A stretch of 32,639 nucleotides of DNA, taken from positions 1 through 32,639 of the forward strand of contig JAGQPX010000145.1 of the NCBI GenBank assembly GCA_020426505.1, read 5' to 3'. Below are positions 22,880-31,538 of this stretch, piece by piece. The translations under genes and the position numbers were made by a program. Below the pieces are notes generated by a model. It saw nothing but the letters and a program-made list of their open reading frames with translations, did not search any database and had not been told where the DNA came from. Positions within the stretch are counted from its first letter, which is position 1, and every line of letters starts with the position of its first letter. This DNA comes from Planctomycetaceae bacterium. Its GTDB lineage: Bacteria; Planctomycetota; Planctomycetia; Planctomycetales; Planctomycetaceae.

Positions 22880-24715
22880 ATGTATTTCGCCAATCCGTGG
22901 GGACTGCTCGGTCTGATTTCGCTGCCAATCATCGCAGCGATTCATCTCTTCCAACGACGCTTCCCTCCGCTGCTCGTCGCGGGTGCCCATCTCTGGGGAG
23001 CCGCGACGCGCGTGCAAACCGCTGGTCGTCGTCGCGATCGTCTGCCGATCACGACAACACTGCTGCTCGAGCTGCTCGCGGGACTGATCTTCAGCCTCGC
23101 ACTCGCCCAACCTCGCTTTGGCGAACTCGGCAGCGTCTCTCATCTGGTCGTCGTGCTGGACGACTCAGCGTCCATGTCGGCTCAACCGACAGGCGAGCCA
23201 AGCTTTCGCAAGGTAGCCATAGCACGACTCGCTGAGCGAGTCGAGGAAATGGAGCGAGACACCCGGGTGACGCTGATCAGATCCGGTCTGCATCCCACAC
23301 TCCTCGGCACGCGAGCAGGCACTTGGGAGGACGCATTGACCGCATTATCAGACTGGCAACCGAGCGCGACTCAGCACGACTTTCAACCGGCATGGGACGA
23401 AGCGGCCCGCATCGTCGGCACGAAGGGGCAGTTCCTGTTCCTGACCGATCTCATCCCCGAGGACACAACAGCGTTGCCGTTGGGCCTGGACATCATCTCG
23501 GTTGGCCGTCGACTTCCAAACGTGGCGATCTCGACTGCACGTTGGACTTTCGACTCCGAGGCTGGCGAAGGTCAACTGTTTCTCCGCCTCACAAATCACT
23601 CGCGAGATGTCGCCAAAACATCGCTGAGTGCAGCGTCGGGTGAACAGTCGATCCTCAAACAAACGGTCGACATACCTGCCCAAGGGTCGCTTCCGTTAGA
23701 AGTCACTGTCCCCGGTGGTCTCGGTGTGTTGACAGTCAAGATCGGCGTTCCGGGTGACGGACTTTCGGTCGACAACACGGTGACGCTCATCGAGCCGAAG
23801 GTTCGCACGGTGACGGTTGCTGTCAGTCTTCCGGAAGACTCCGCCGCTCTTCGACTGACCAGCCGCGTCCTGCAAGCCGCGACTGACGTGCAATTGGGAC
23901 CAACCGATGAGGCGGACCTCATCATCAGCCCGACAAGCTCGTTGCCAGAGTTAGCGACCGATCAATGGTGGCTCGGAATCGGCCCGCTCAACGACTCAGC
24001 CGTCATCCGCACGCAGGCGAAAGATCTCATCGGCCCATATCTCATCGAAAAGCAACACCCGCTCATGGACGGTATTGTGCTGGGTGGAGTTGTGTGGGGC
24101 GGAGTGCAGCCGACGGACCTCGATCTCCGGCCACTCGTGAGTGCAGGCCGTATCCCTCTGCTGGGTCAACTCGCGGGGCTGACGTCGACAGCCTTTGTCA
24201 TGAATATCGATCTGGCCCGTTCGAACATTGGCGAGAGTCCCGACTGGCCGATCCTTATCACCAATCTCCTCGAACGTCGCCGCGACGAGCTGCCCGGCCT
24301 CCGGCGCTGGAACTATCGCCTCAACGAACTCGTGCGATTCCAGGCAGAGCCGGTCGCAAACGATGCCGAGCATCACGAGTTGACACTGCGGCTGCCTTCG
24401 GGAGACGAACGTCCACTCATTCGTGATCGCAATGACCTGGTCGAGGTCACTCGATTGGACGAGACGGGTGTCTACGAAGTCCGTGATGGGGAACGGATCG
24501 TGGGCGAGTTCGCTGTCAGTTTCTTCGATGAAGTGGAGTCGTCACTCGCCACACTCGCTCCGGGAGAACGTCAGGCACAAGTCACGAGCGCCGCAACAAG
24601 ATTGTCCATTGACGATCCGTACTCGTGGTTAATGGCGCTCGCCATCCTGGTGCTGATCGGTGCGATCCTGATGGACTGGTACGTCCTGCGACCGCGCGGG
24701 ATGCGTCGCCCCTGA
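22880..24715 (+). CDS. BatA/VWA-domain membrane protein
   Basis: A 611-residue protein. Residues 1-80 match the BatA N-terminal region with two membrane helices (about 7-24 and 57-77). A von Willebrand factor A domain follows, with MIDAS residues D94, S96 and S98 in DDSASMS. Residues of about 200-560 are beta-rich and probably periplasmic, and a C-terminal helix (about 583-603) returns to the membrane. Proteins of this type usually sit beside MoxR ATPase and DUF58 genes, but neither is in this window. The gene is 34 bases after the CPMC gene on the same strand, so it may be the last gene of the respiratory transcript. Function is unknown beyond the family. Confidence 0.85.
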   Translation: MYFANPWGLLGLISLPIIAAIHLFQRRFPPLLVAGAHLWGAATRVQTAGRRRDRLPITTTLLLELLAGLIFSLALAQPRFGELGSVSHLVVVLDDSASMSAQPTGEPSFRKVAIARLAERVEEMERDTRVTLIRSGLHPTLLGTRAGTWEDALTALSDWQPSATQHDFQPAWDEAARIVGTKGQFLFLTDLIPEDTTALPLGLDIISVGRRLPNVAISTARWTFDSEAGEGQLFLRLTNHSRDVAKTSLSAASGEQSILKQTVDIPAQGSLPLEVTVPGGLGVLTVKIGVPGDGLSVDNTVTLIEPKVRTVTVAVSLPEDSAALRLTSRVLQAATDVQLGPTDEADLIISPTSSLPELATDQWWLGIGPLNDSAVIRTQAKDLIGPYLIEKQHPLMDGIVLGGVVWGGVQPTDLDLRPLVSAGRIPLLGQLAGLTSTAFVMNIDLARSNIGESPDWPILITNLLERRRDELPGLRRWNYRLNELVRFQAEPVANDAEHHELTLRLPSGDERPLIRDRNDLVEVTRLDETGVYEVRDGERIVGEFAVSFFDEVESSLATLAPGERQAQVTSAATRLSIDDPYSWLMALAILVLIGAILMDWYVLRPRGMRRP

Positions 24716-24740
24716 TCGAAGCCACCGCTACGCGTCCACG

Positions 24741-25214
24741 TCAGATGTGACATGAGCCAAGGCCACGTTTGGCGAGGTATTGCTGGTGGTACTCTTCGCC
24801 TCGGTAGAACGTTGACGCCGGTGTGATCGCGGTGGCAATCGGACGATCGAATCGGCCTGATGCCTCCAGTGCTTGTTTCGACGCTTCCGCAGTTTGCTGT
24901 TGTTCGGGAGTGTGGAAGAAGATGGCCGTGCGGTACTGGTCGCCGATGTCGGGTCCTTGCCGGTTGACCTGTGTCGGGTCGTGCATATTCCAGAAGGCTT
25001 TCAGCAGTTCGTCATAACTCACGACGTCGGGGTCATACTCGACCTGCACCACCTCGGCATGGCCGGTCTTTTTCGAGCAGACGTCCTCGTACGTCGGACT
25101 CTCCGTGTGCCCGCCCATATACCCGACAGCCGCATCAGAGACCCCCCGAATCTGCCGAAAAGCAGCCTCAATCCCCCAGAAGCACCCGGCTGCGAACGTG
25201 GCCGTCTCTTGCAT
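24741..25214 (-). CDS. msrA: Peptide-methionine (S)-S-oxide reductase
   Basis: A 157-residue cytosolic MsrA, which repairs methionine-S-sulfoxide. The catalytic motif GCFWG places the nucleophilic cysteine at C11. Family segments GYMGGHTESPTYEDVCSKKTGHAEVV and FWNMHDPTQVNRQGPDIGDQYRTAIFF are intact. C155 near the C terminus (GLGSCHI) is the likely resolving cysteine. There is no signal peptide. It is convergent with the VWA gene (25 bases between stops) and divergent from the DUF2062 gene, so it is a single-gene unit. Confidence 0.97.
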   Translation of the reverse strand: MQETATFAAGCFWGIEAAFRQIRGVSDAAVGYMGGHTESPTYEDVCSKKTGHAEVVQVEYDPDVVSYDELLKAFWNMHDPTQVNRQGPDIGDQYRTAIFFHTPEQQQTAEASKQALEASGRFDRPIATAITPASTFYRGEEYHQQYLAKRGLGSCHI

Positions 25215-25322
25215 GGTGGTATCTCCGTAAGTCTTGAATGCACTGACGATTGTGGACGAGAGGAACGAACGAGGGGGAGTGGATTCGGATCATACTCACA
25301 GCGATCCGTGAATGAATCCCTG

Positions 25323-25351
25323 TTGGCTCCTGCTGGCGCACGCATTATACG
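25323..25351 (+). promoter_or_regulatory. Candidate sigma-70-like promoter for the DUF2062 gene
   Basis: TTGGCT at 25323-25328 and TATACG at 25346-25351, separated by 17 bases, about 70 bases upstream of ATG 25422 in the msrA intergenic region. This is a consensus-like match only. Confidence 0.35.
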
Positions 25352-25421
25352 CAGTGGATCGCGAGGCGTCCTCTCTCAATTCCTCACTCCGTTCTCGTCC
25401 CTTCCTCGAAGACAAATCGAC

Positions 25422-25931
25422 ATGTTGCTGAAGCCACTTCGCATGGCCGCGCAGGCCTTTGCGCTGAAGATGTCTCCTCGTCGCATGGCCGCCGGTCTCG
25501 CCCTGGGGACTGCCGTCGGCATGGTCCCGAAAGGAAACCTCACCTCCGTTGTCTTGATGACGCTGCTGTGTGCCTTACGGATCAATTTGGCAGCCGGGTT
25601 GTTTGCGGTGTTTGTCGTCTCGATCATCGCGTCGTTTGCTGATCCGCTATTTCACGAGATCGGGCACGCCCTCCTGACCGCGGAATCGTTTCAGGAAACG
25701 TGGACCTGGTTCTTCAACCGACCGTTGGCCGCGTGGACCGATTTAAACAATACGGTCGTGATGGGCAGTTTGATTGTCGGACTGGCATCGATCTATCCCG
25801 TCTACCGTGGATGCCGACCCATCTGCGAACGGTACGTGCCTGTCATCTCGGAGAAGGTGCGGAAGTGGAAGATCGTGATGTGGCTGGCCGGGGCATCGGT
25901 CACCGATCGCATGAGTGCAGCGAGTGAATGA
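25422..25931 (+). CDS. TIGR03546-like (DUF2062-type) small membrane protein
   Basis: A 169-residue protein with the DUF2062-like segment SPRRMAAGLALGTAVGMVPKGN, followed by membrane helices at about 40-65 and 105-125, and a short basic C terminus. I match it to TIGR03546 from memory, a family of about this length whose genes neighbour TIGR03545 genes, as here. The frame is open far upstream, but coding character begins at ATG 25422; the upstream part overlaps msrA in antisense. The next gene starts 15 bases downstream, so the two form an operon. Function is unknown. Confidence 0.75.
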   Translation: MLLKPLRMAAQAFALKMSPRRMAAGLALGTAVGMVPKGNLTSVVLMTLLCALRINLAAGLFAVFVVSIIASFADPLFHEIGHALLTAESFQETWTWFFNRPLAAWTDLNNTVVMGSLIVGLASIYPVYRGCRPICERYVPVISEKVRKWKIVMWLAGASVTDRMSAASE

Positions 25932-25946
25932 CATCGGGAGAAGATC

Positions 25947-27689
25947 ATGTTGCGTTGGACCTACGTCATTCCACGAGTGTTGATCGTCTCGATCGTGTGG
26001 GCATTCTTTGCCTTCGGGTTTGACCCGCTGCTGCGTTACGGTGTCGTGATGACGGGCGAGTCAACCGTCGGGGCGAGGGTGGACATCGCCAGCCTCACCA
26101 CCCGGCTGTATCCGCCCGAATTAAAACTCACCAATGTCGAAGTCGCAGATCCCGGACGAACGAACGACAACCTGTTCGACTTCGGCGAACTGCGAGTCCG
26201 TCTGGCCGGCGACCCGCTGTTGCATCGCGAATACTTCATCGAAGAGGCGACGATCGAAGGACTGCGGGTCAACGCGGACCGTCTCAGTGACGGCAGTCTT
26301 GCCCCCGGAGAGGAATCCGAAGGAGGCGGGCTCGACCTCGGACCGCTGCAGGATCAACTCGAACTGATCGGTCTACGGTGGTACGACGAACTGGCTGCGA
26401 CGGCTAAGCAGGAACTCGATCCCGGTTCGCTGGAGACCGTGCAGGTTGCGAAGGCGGTCGAAGACGAGTGGAAGGCCCGCATCGATGACCTCAAGCTCCG
26501 CATTGACGAGTTGCAGGAACGCATCGACGGCATGAAGGACATCACCCGCGTGAAAGGTGAGCCACTCGAACAGCTGGATACATATGCCCGGGCCTCCGAT
26601 GACCTCAAGCAACTTTTGCTTGACTCGGCACAACTCAAGAACGACATCCATCAACTGCCTGACCTGGCACAGCGTGACGTCTACCGGATCGATCAGGCTC
26701 GTCGGAATGACACCGCACGGCTGAGACAACGCGTCCAGCAACTCCCGCTCAACGGAGAAGCGATCTCGAAGTCGCTACTTGGTCCGCAGATGCATGAGCG
26801 GTTGCAGTCGTTGGCGAGTTGGATTGGCTGGACGAAACGCTACATGCAAGCCGGCGAGGAACTCGAACCGGCGCTCGCCGCACAGCGTGGCCAGTGGATC
26901 GAGTTCCCCCGAGAAGGCCGCCACCCCAAGTTTGTCTTGCAGTCGCTCACATTGACCGGCGAAGCACGACATGGCGGACAGCCGTTCGCCATCACGGGAC
27001 ACCTTCGTGACATCTCTTCCGATCCACAGCTTTATGGTCATCCAACCAACTGGGAGTTTGCCGTTGCGGGTCCCGATCCGTTCACAGTCAAGGGGCACTC
27101 CGACCTCACACTGGCTCAGCCGGTGCACGAGATCACCTTTGACTGGCGAACCGATCGACCGACAGAGATGCTCATCGGCAAAGACGAGAAATTAGCCGTG
27201 CGGATGTCAGCTCCGACCATGACGTTCGGCGGTTGGCTCCGCCTCGATGGCGACCAACTGACATGCCAAATGCAACTGAGGCAACCGACGCTGTCCGCCA
27301 CGCTCAGCGAAACATCTGAAGAGTTCGCCCAGCAGTGGATCGCTCCGGCCCTCACCGCCATCCGAGAGTCTGATGCGACACTCAACGTGACCGGGACGCT
27401 CAGTGATCCCCATTGGACGATCGAATCAGACATCGGTCGACAGGTCGCCCGCGGGTTTCAGCAGGTCCTCGTCGCACAGGTTGATGCTACGCGTACTCGG
27501 TTGATCGCCAAGGCGGACGCAGTCGCTCAGGAGAAGATGGCCATCCTGCCGGACTTCGCTAATCAGCACGCGCAAGACCTGCTCGCAGAGGTCACCAGTC
27601 GCGAGTCACGTGCCAAGCAGGTGACCACCAAACTCACCGGCGGCAGTCTCGGCGAGAAGTTCAATCTCAATCGCGTCCTGCGTCGCTGA
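25947..27689 (+). CDS. TIGR03545-like, AsmA-like envelope protein
   Basis: A 580-residue protein with one N-terminal membrane helix (about 9-28). It is followed by an AsmA/DUF748-like beta segment (LTNVEVADPGRTNDNLFDFG, then a GDPLLHREYFIEEATIEGLRVN stretch). Residues of about 165-260 are charged coiled coil (IDDLKLRIDELQERIDGMKD). The C-terminal half is again beta-rich, with an LTLTGEARHGGQPFAITGHLRD-like segment typical of periplasmic AsmA-type proteins. These features, with the neighbouring TIGR03546 gene, fit the TIGR03545 family. AsmA relatives act in envelope lipid transport, but that role is only inferred here. Confidence 0.75.
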   Translation: MLRWTYVIPRVLIVSIVWAFFAFGFDPLLRYGVVMTGESTVGARVDIASLTTRLYPPELKLTNVEVADPGRTNDNLFDFGELRVRLAGDPLLHREYFIEEATIEGLRVNADRLSDGSLAPGEESEGGGLDLGPLQDQLELIGLRWYDELAATAKQELDPGSLETVQVAKAVEDEWKARIDDLKLRIDELQERIDGMKDITRVKGEPLEQLDTYARASDDLKQLLLDSAQLKNDIHQLPDLAQRDVYRIDQARRNDTARLRQRVQQLPLNGEAISKSLLGPQMHERLQSLASWIGWTKRYMQAGEELEPALAAQRGQWIEFPREGRHPKFVLQSLTLTGEARHGGQPFAITGHLRDISSDPQLYGHPTNWEFAVAGPDPFTVKGHSDLTLAQPVHEITFDWRTDRPTEMLIGKDEKLAVRMSAPTMTFGGWLRLDGDQLTCQMQLRQPTLSATLSETSEEFAQQWIAPALTAIRESDATLNVTGTLSDPHWTIESDIGRQVARGFQQVLVAQVDATRTRLIAKADAVAQEKMAILPDFANQHAQDLLAEVTSRESRAKQVTTKLTGGSLGEKFNLNRVLRR

Positions 27690-27786
27690 ATCGTGCAACC
27701 GATTTCTTGGACAGTGTGGTTAATCACCCCGATTCGTCACGGTCTCATCATGTCAGATATCCCCTGAACGAATGAGAGGACGAGTC

Positions 27787-28596
27787 ATGGCTACGAATGA
27801 TCTGGACCGAGAATACCAACGATTACACGATGAAGGCACACGGCTCGCTGGCGATCTGATCGAACTCTCGCAGCGGGCAACGGTGTATCATCACCTCTAT
27901 GAAGCTTCGGGAGGCAATCACATCTTTCCTTTGATCGCTGCACACGGCGCCCTGTGGGCGAAGGGCTACTTCCGTTGGGGCATGCAGCTCAGCCGCCTCT
28001 TGTCTTTGCAGTATGCCGGTCGACGTGACGTGCGGGAGCAGCAACTCAAGGCGTTAGACGAGTTCGCGGACACGTTCCGTGACATCAATCGGCGAGTCTG
28101 TGTCGACACGTATGCAAACTACCACTTCACGGCCAGGTATGGCGATCATCCTGAAGTTCAGTCCTTTGTCGATGCAGATCTGCTCAAGGCCTTGAGTCTG
28201 GTTCACGCGGCTCGTCGAGAAGATCGCACGCTCAGTGACGTCGAGAAGCGGGAAGTGTTTGTTGCGCACTTCCTGAACGAGCAGCAGCACATCGTCGGGC
28301 CGACGCTCGAACGAGCAACGGCGGCATTCGACTGGCCGCTGGTCAAACTGATTGCTCTGAGGCCAAGGGTGAGATTTGCCTACTTCCCCGATCGCAAGAG
28401 GCTCTGGTTCCACAACTTCACGAATCGTGATGAGCGCATCAGACGGGGACTACAGGCGTTCGACACGGCGGCAAGTGTGGGCTGGAGTGAGGTCGAAGCG
28501 GCTCTCGCACGGTATGACATCCTGCCGAAAGCGTTCTTCGTCGACTCAGCCAGATACTTCAGCGGACTGCGTGACACCACTCTGGCGACAGCGTGA
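27787..28596 (+). CDS. Uncharacterised protein, 269 residues
   Basis: I do not recognise this gene. The protein appears soluble, without signal peptide or membrane helix, and is mostly helical. It is rich in Arg, His and aromatic residues, for example TVYHHLYEASGGNHIFPLIAA near residue 35, DTYANYHFTARYGDHPE near 115 and HFLNEQQHIVGPTLERA near 160. The composition and codon usage look like real coding sequence and match the neighbours. The start is ATG 27787, preceded by GAGAGGA at 27774-27780; ATG 27772 lies upstream of that site. It follows the TIGR03545 gene by 97 bases and is convergent with epmB, two bases beyond its stop. Confidence 0.8.
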   Translation: MATNDLDREYQRLHDEGTRLAGDLIELSQRATVYHHLYEASGGNHIFPLIAAHGALWAKGYFRWGMQLSRLLSLQYAGRRDVREQQLKALDEFADTFRDINRRVCVDTYANYHFTARYGDHPEVQSFVDADLLKALSLVHAARREDRTLSDVEKREVFVAHFLNEQQHIVGPTLERATAAFDWPLVKLIALRPRVRFAYFPDRKRLWFHNFTNRDERIRRGLQAFDTAASVGWSEVEAALARYDILPKAFFVDSARYFSGLRDTTLATA

Positions 28597-28598
28597 GA

Positions 28599-29726
28599 TC
28601 AATCAATCGGTGACTTGCTCAATTCGCCCGGCACCTCCCGCACGAGACGCGGAACTGCGTAACCCGGCAGACGTGAGCGAACTTGGTCGACAATCATGAC
28701 GGCACGTTCATCCGGCACCTCGAAGTGGGCCGTGCCCTGAACATGGTCGAGTTGATGCAGGTAGTACGGCATCACGCCGAGATTGATCAGCCGTTCGCTG
28801 AGTTCGGTGAGGACGTCAGCGTCATCGTTCACGCCTCGCAGTAGAACCGTTTGATTAAGAGTCGTGATGCCGGACCGTACGAGTCGCTGCAGGGCGACAG
28901 CACAATCGGCAACGACTTCTGCGGGATGATTGGCGTGCACGACCATGATGGGCGTGAGCGACTCTTGTCTCGTCAACAGGCCGAGCAGCCGTTCGGTGAC
29001 CCGGTCGGGCAGTACAATGGGCAAGCGGCTATGCACTCGTAGCCGACGCACATGCGGGATACCTGCGATGAGGTCGATGAGCTGCTCCAGCCGCGTGTCC
29101 GTGAGCATCAAGGGGTCACCCCCGCTGAGGATCACCTCTGAGAGTGACTCATCGTCAACAATGACTTTGAGAGCGGCATCCCATTCATCAAGCCGTCGCG
29201 GTTCCTCGCCGTACGGATAGTGACGCCGGAAACAATAGCGGCAATGGATGGCACACGAGCCGGTCGCGATCAATAGGGCTCGTCCCGCATACTTGTGCAG
29301 CAGACCGGGAGCCCGCCGGGCAGCCTCATCCCCGACCGCATCGATGGTGAATCCTTCCACCTGGTCGAACTCGGCATTGAGCGGCAGCACCTGTCGCAGC
29401 AGCGAGTCATGCGGATCGCCGGGTGCCATTCTCTGCAGGAAACTCTCGGTCACCATCAGGGGAAACAGCGTCGCAGCCCGATGAGCAGCCTCACGCAATT
29501 CTTCCGAGAGTGTCAATCGGTCGAACAGCACATCAACATCCCGCACGGCATTCGACAACGAGTGGTGCCAATCAGAGCCGCGCCCATCAGGAAGCGGCTG
29601 CTCACTCGCTTTGAACAGGTCCAGAGCCATTCCACCCCGGTTAACGGCCGCTTCCTCTCGGGCGCGGCTCTGAAGCGTACCGTTGCTTTGGTCGACTCCC
29701 GGCGATATTCCCCCGTCTTTGTCCAT
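28599..29726 (-). CDS. epmB: EF-P beta-lysylation protein (lysine 2,3-aminomutase family)
   Basis: A 375-residue radical SAM enzyme that makes (R)-beta-lysine for attachment to elongation factor P. The radical SAM cysteines are in CAIHCRYCFRRHYPYGE. The FSGGDPL-type motif reads VILSGGDPLML, and RLRVHSRLPIVLPDRVTERL and MPYYLHQLDHVQGTAHFEVP are typical of EpmB/YodO. The divergent neighbour is efp, which strongly supports EpmB rather than a catabolic aminomutase. The N terminus is odd: residues of about 19-52 are encoded by a REP-like inverted pair (separate entry), and family similarity starts at W53 (WHHSLSNAVRDVD against WLTQLADVVTDPD in E. coli). Translation may begin at the ATG at 29726 or at the internal Met at residue 33. 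No epmA gene is in the window. Confidence 0.93.
   Translation of the reverse strand: MDKDGGISPGVDQSNGTLQSRAREEAAVNRGGMALDLFKASEQPLPDGRGSDWHHSLSNAVRDVDVLFDRLTLSEELREAAHRAATLFPLMVTESFLQRMAPGDPHDSLLRQVLPLNAEFDQVEGFTIDAVGDEAARRAPGLLHKYAGRALLIATGSCAIHCRYCFRRHYPYGEEPRRLDEWDAALKVIVDDESLSEVILSGGDPLMLTDTRLEQLIDLIAGIPHVRRLRVHSRLPIVLPDRVTERLLGLLTRQESLTPIMVVHANHPAEVVADCAVALQRLVRSGITTLNQTVLLRGVNDDADVLTELSERLINLGVMPYYLHQLDHVQGTAHFEVPDERAVMIVDQVRSRLPGYAVPRLVREVPGELSKSPID
29573..29672. repeat. REP-like inverted pair inside the 5' end of epmB
   Basis: The arms 29573-29598 and 29647-29672 are inverted copies identical at 23 of 26 positions, separated by 48 bases. The left arm begins CAGAGCCGCGCCC and ends AGGAAGCGGC. 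Each arm carries its own small GCCGC/GCGGC stem, so the pair resembles a bacterial interspersed mosaic element made of two REPs. In the epmB frame it encodes QSRAREEAA and QPLPDGRGSD, the latter a peptide I have seen in many unrelated annotated proteins. Confidence 0.8.
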
Positions 29727-29791
29727 CTGCTATTCTCTCGCCGCGTGTTTTCAACAGGTGTCACAGTAGCGAAGATGAAGGCGGAAAACCA

Positions 29792-30361
29792 ATGGCGACG
29801 ATCAATGTCGGTGACTTCAAAAAGGGGATGAAGGTGCTGCTCGACGGTCAGCCGTGCGAGATGCTGTCGGTCGAGTTTAAGAAGCCGGGCAAGGGACAGG
29901 CCGTCTACACCACGCGGATTCGCAATCTGCTGAACGGCAAAATCTACGACAACAAATACCGCAGTGGCGACTCGCTCGAGTCGGCCGACGTCCACAAGTC
30001 CGACGGCATGTACTCCTACTTCGACGGCACCGATTACATCTTTATGGATAACGAGTCGTTCGAGCAGGTCGGCCTCTCCGGCGAGGTGTGTGGCGACCAG
30101 ATGAGGTTCATCCCCGAAAACACCGAGTGCAGCCTGCTGTACTTCAACGGCCAACTCATCGGCGTCTCACCCCCCAAGCACATCGTGCTCGAAGTCACCT
30201 ACACCGAGCCCGCCGCCAAGGGAGACACAGCGACCAACGTCACCAAAGCAGCCACCGTCGACGTCGGCGGCGAAGTCCAGGTCCCGGCCTTCATCGCCCA
30301 GGGCAACAAGATCAAGATCGACACCGAAAGCGGCACGTACATCGAGCGCGTGAACGAGTGA
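29792..30361 (+). CDS. efp: Elongation factor P
   Basis: A 189-residue EF-P, which relieves ribosome stalling at polyproline. The three-domain layout is intact: an N-terminal KOW-like domain, then two OB-fold domains. The modification site is K34 in KPGKGQAV, the form that is beta-lysylated in E. coli and fits the adjacent epmB. Other signatures are FMDNESFEQV, GQLIGVSPPKHIVLEVTYTEP and the C-terminal GNKIKIDTESGTYIERV. ATG 29792 is preceded by AAGGCGG. Only 65 bases separate it from the epmB start, so the two share a divergent promoter region close to the REP-like pair. Confidence 0.98.
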   Translation: MATINVGDFKKGMKVLLDGQPCEMLSVEFKKPGKGQAVYTTRIRNLLNGKIYDNKYRSGDSLESADVHKSDGMYSYFDGTDYIFMDNESFEQVGLSGEVCGDQMRFIPENTECSLLYFNGQLIGVSPPKHIVLEVTYTEPAAKGDTATNVTKAATVDVGGEVQVPAFIAQGNKIKIDTESGTYIERVNE

Positions 30362-30480
30362 AGTGCTGAGCATGGGATTATCGGCAGATTCTGCTGCTCG
30401 TCCTGTCGACTTTGAATCACTTCGTTTCTTGTTGTTCTCGAAATTGACGGAATCGCAGGAATTCGACGGGACAATTCGGG

Positions 30481-31479
30481 GTGGGAGTCTACACTTGCAA
30501 GCAAGCTCACTCTCACTTCGAAGTTCTCCGATTCGTGCGTTCTCTATGCGCCATCACTGTCTGGTCGATCCTGTCAGCCGCTAGCTGGGCGGATGATGTA
30601 TCGACCACTGCATTCTCCAGCGCCCTCTGGAAGGACGACAGCGAGATCGTCTCGCAGATCGACCCGGTCCGGCCTGAAGCTGAAGAGCCGATTCGCCGTT
30701 TCAAAAAGCAGGCCATCCAGAAGGTGACAGCGTCCGGGGGTTGGTTAGCATCGGTCAGCGGCGATGATCTGAGTTCAGCCCACTTCGAGACATCGATCGG
30801 CTTGGGAGTCCCCCTCGGGAGTTTCGACAACATTCTTGGCGTGACACCCAAGTTCCGCGTCGATTGGATCGACGCGTCAACCGGTCTCGATGTGCCCACA
30901 CAGCTTTATGACACGGGCGTGCAGTTCTTCTGGCGAAAACCGATCTCGGACCGCTGGTCATTCATGACGATCGTCAGCCCGGGTGTCCGCAGTGACTTCA
31001 CCACCAGTGACGAAGCGTTCCGCATCTTCGGCCTTGGACTGTTCAACTGGCAATGCCGACCGAAAACGCTGTCGCTGTCGTTCGGAGCCGTCTACCTCGA
31101 CCGTGCAGACGTCCCACTGCTGCCAGCCCTCGGCCTCACTTGGACTCCGCGACCAACCACTCGACTCGACCTGAGGTTCCCTGAGTCACGCATCTCACAT
31201 CGCCTTCGCAAGAACGGAGCTGACAATGAGACCTGGGCCTACCTCTCCGGAGGGCTGGGCGGGAACACGTGGGCCGTCACCCTCCAATCCGGCCAGACAG
31301 ACGAACTCTCCCTCCGCGACCTGCGGCTGATCGCTGGAGTCGAACACATCGTCGATGGCGGCGGCGGCTGGTTCGCAGAACTCGGCTACGCCTTCGACCG
31401 CCGCCTCGAATACGAACGCACCTCTACTGAAGTTTCGCTCAGTGACGGCCTGATTCTCCAGGCTGGGTGGGCATATTGA
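30481..31479 (+). CDS. DUF6268-like outer-membrane beta-barrel protein
   Basis: A protein of up to 332 residues with a signal-type segment (MRSLCAITVWSILSAASWA, reading the GTG at 30535 as start). About 60 polar residues follow, then an alternating hydrophobic/polar beta-strand pattern to the C terminus, which ends in the aromatic residue expected of outer-membrane barrels (LILQAGWAY). Segments such as IGLGVPLGSFDNILGVTPKFRVDW, FFWRKPISDRWSFMTIVSPGV and ELGYAFDRRLEYE fit a DUF6268-type barrel. Function is unknown. GTG 30481 and GTG 30535 are both possible starts, and no Shine-Dalgarno sequence decides between them. Confidence 0.75.
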   Translation: MGVYTCKQAHSHFEVLRFVRSLCAITVWSILSAASWADDVSTTAFSSALWKDDSEIVSQIDPVRPEAEEPIRRFKKQAIQKVTASGGWLASVSGDDLSSAHFETSIGLGVPLGSFDNILGVTPKFRVDWIDASTGLDVPTQLYDTGVQFFWRKPISDRWSFMTIVSPGVRSDFTTSDEAFRIFGLGLFNWQCRPKTLSLSFGAVYLDRADVPLLPALGLTWTPRPTTRLDLRFPESRISHRLRKNGADNETWAYLSGGLGGNTWAVTLQSGQTDELSLRDLRLIAGVEHIVDGGGGWFAELGYAFDRRLEYERTSTEVSLSDGLILQAGWAY

Positions 31480-31519
31480 GCGACTCCAAAGCCGATGGCT
31501 CTACCATTGAGTATGGTTA

Positions 31520-31535
31520 TTGACGGATTCGTCAA
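31520..31535. terminator. Weak candidate bidirectional terminator
   Basis: TTGACG at 31520-31525 pairs with CGTCAA at 31530-31535 around a GATT loop, between two convergent genes. The stem is only six bases and the following T-run is short and interrupted, so the call rests mainly on position. Confidence 0.3.
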
Positions 31536-31538
31536 ATT

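Noticed and set aside
24873..25421. Long N-terminal extension of the DUF2062-type protein
   Set aside because: It is antisense to msrA and non-coding in character. Family similarity begins after ATG 25422.
30444..30475. TTGACG and GACAAT as a promoter for the beta-barrel gene
   Set aside because: The spacing is 20 bases and the -10 match is poor.
31480..31525. tRNA-like sequence on the minus strand (a CTCAATGGTAGAGC D-arm followed by CTTTGGAG)
   Set aside because: The anticodon stem does not pair, there is no T-arm or TTCGA loop downstream and no acceptor stem. At most it is a remnant or chance match.
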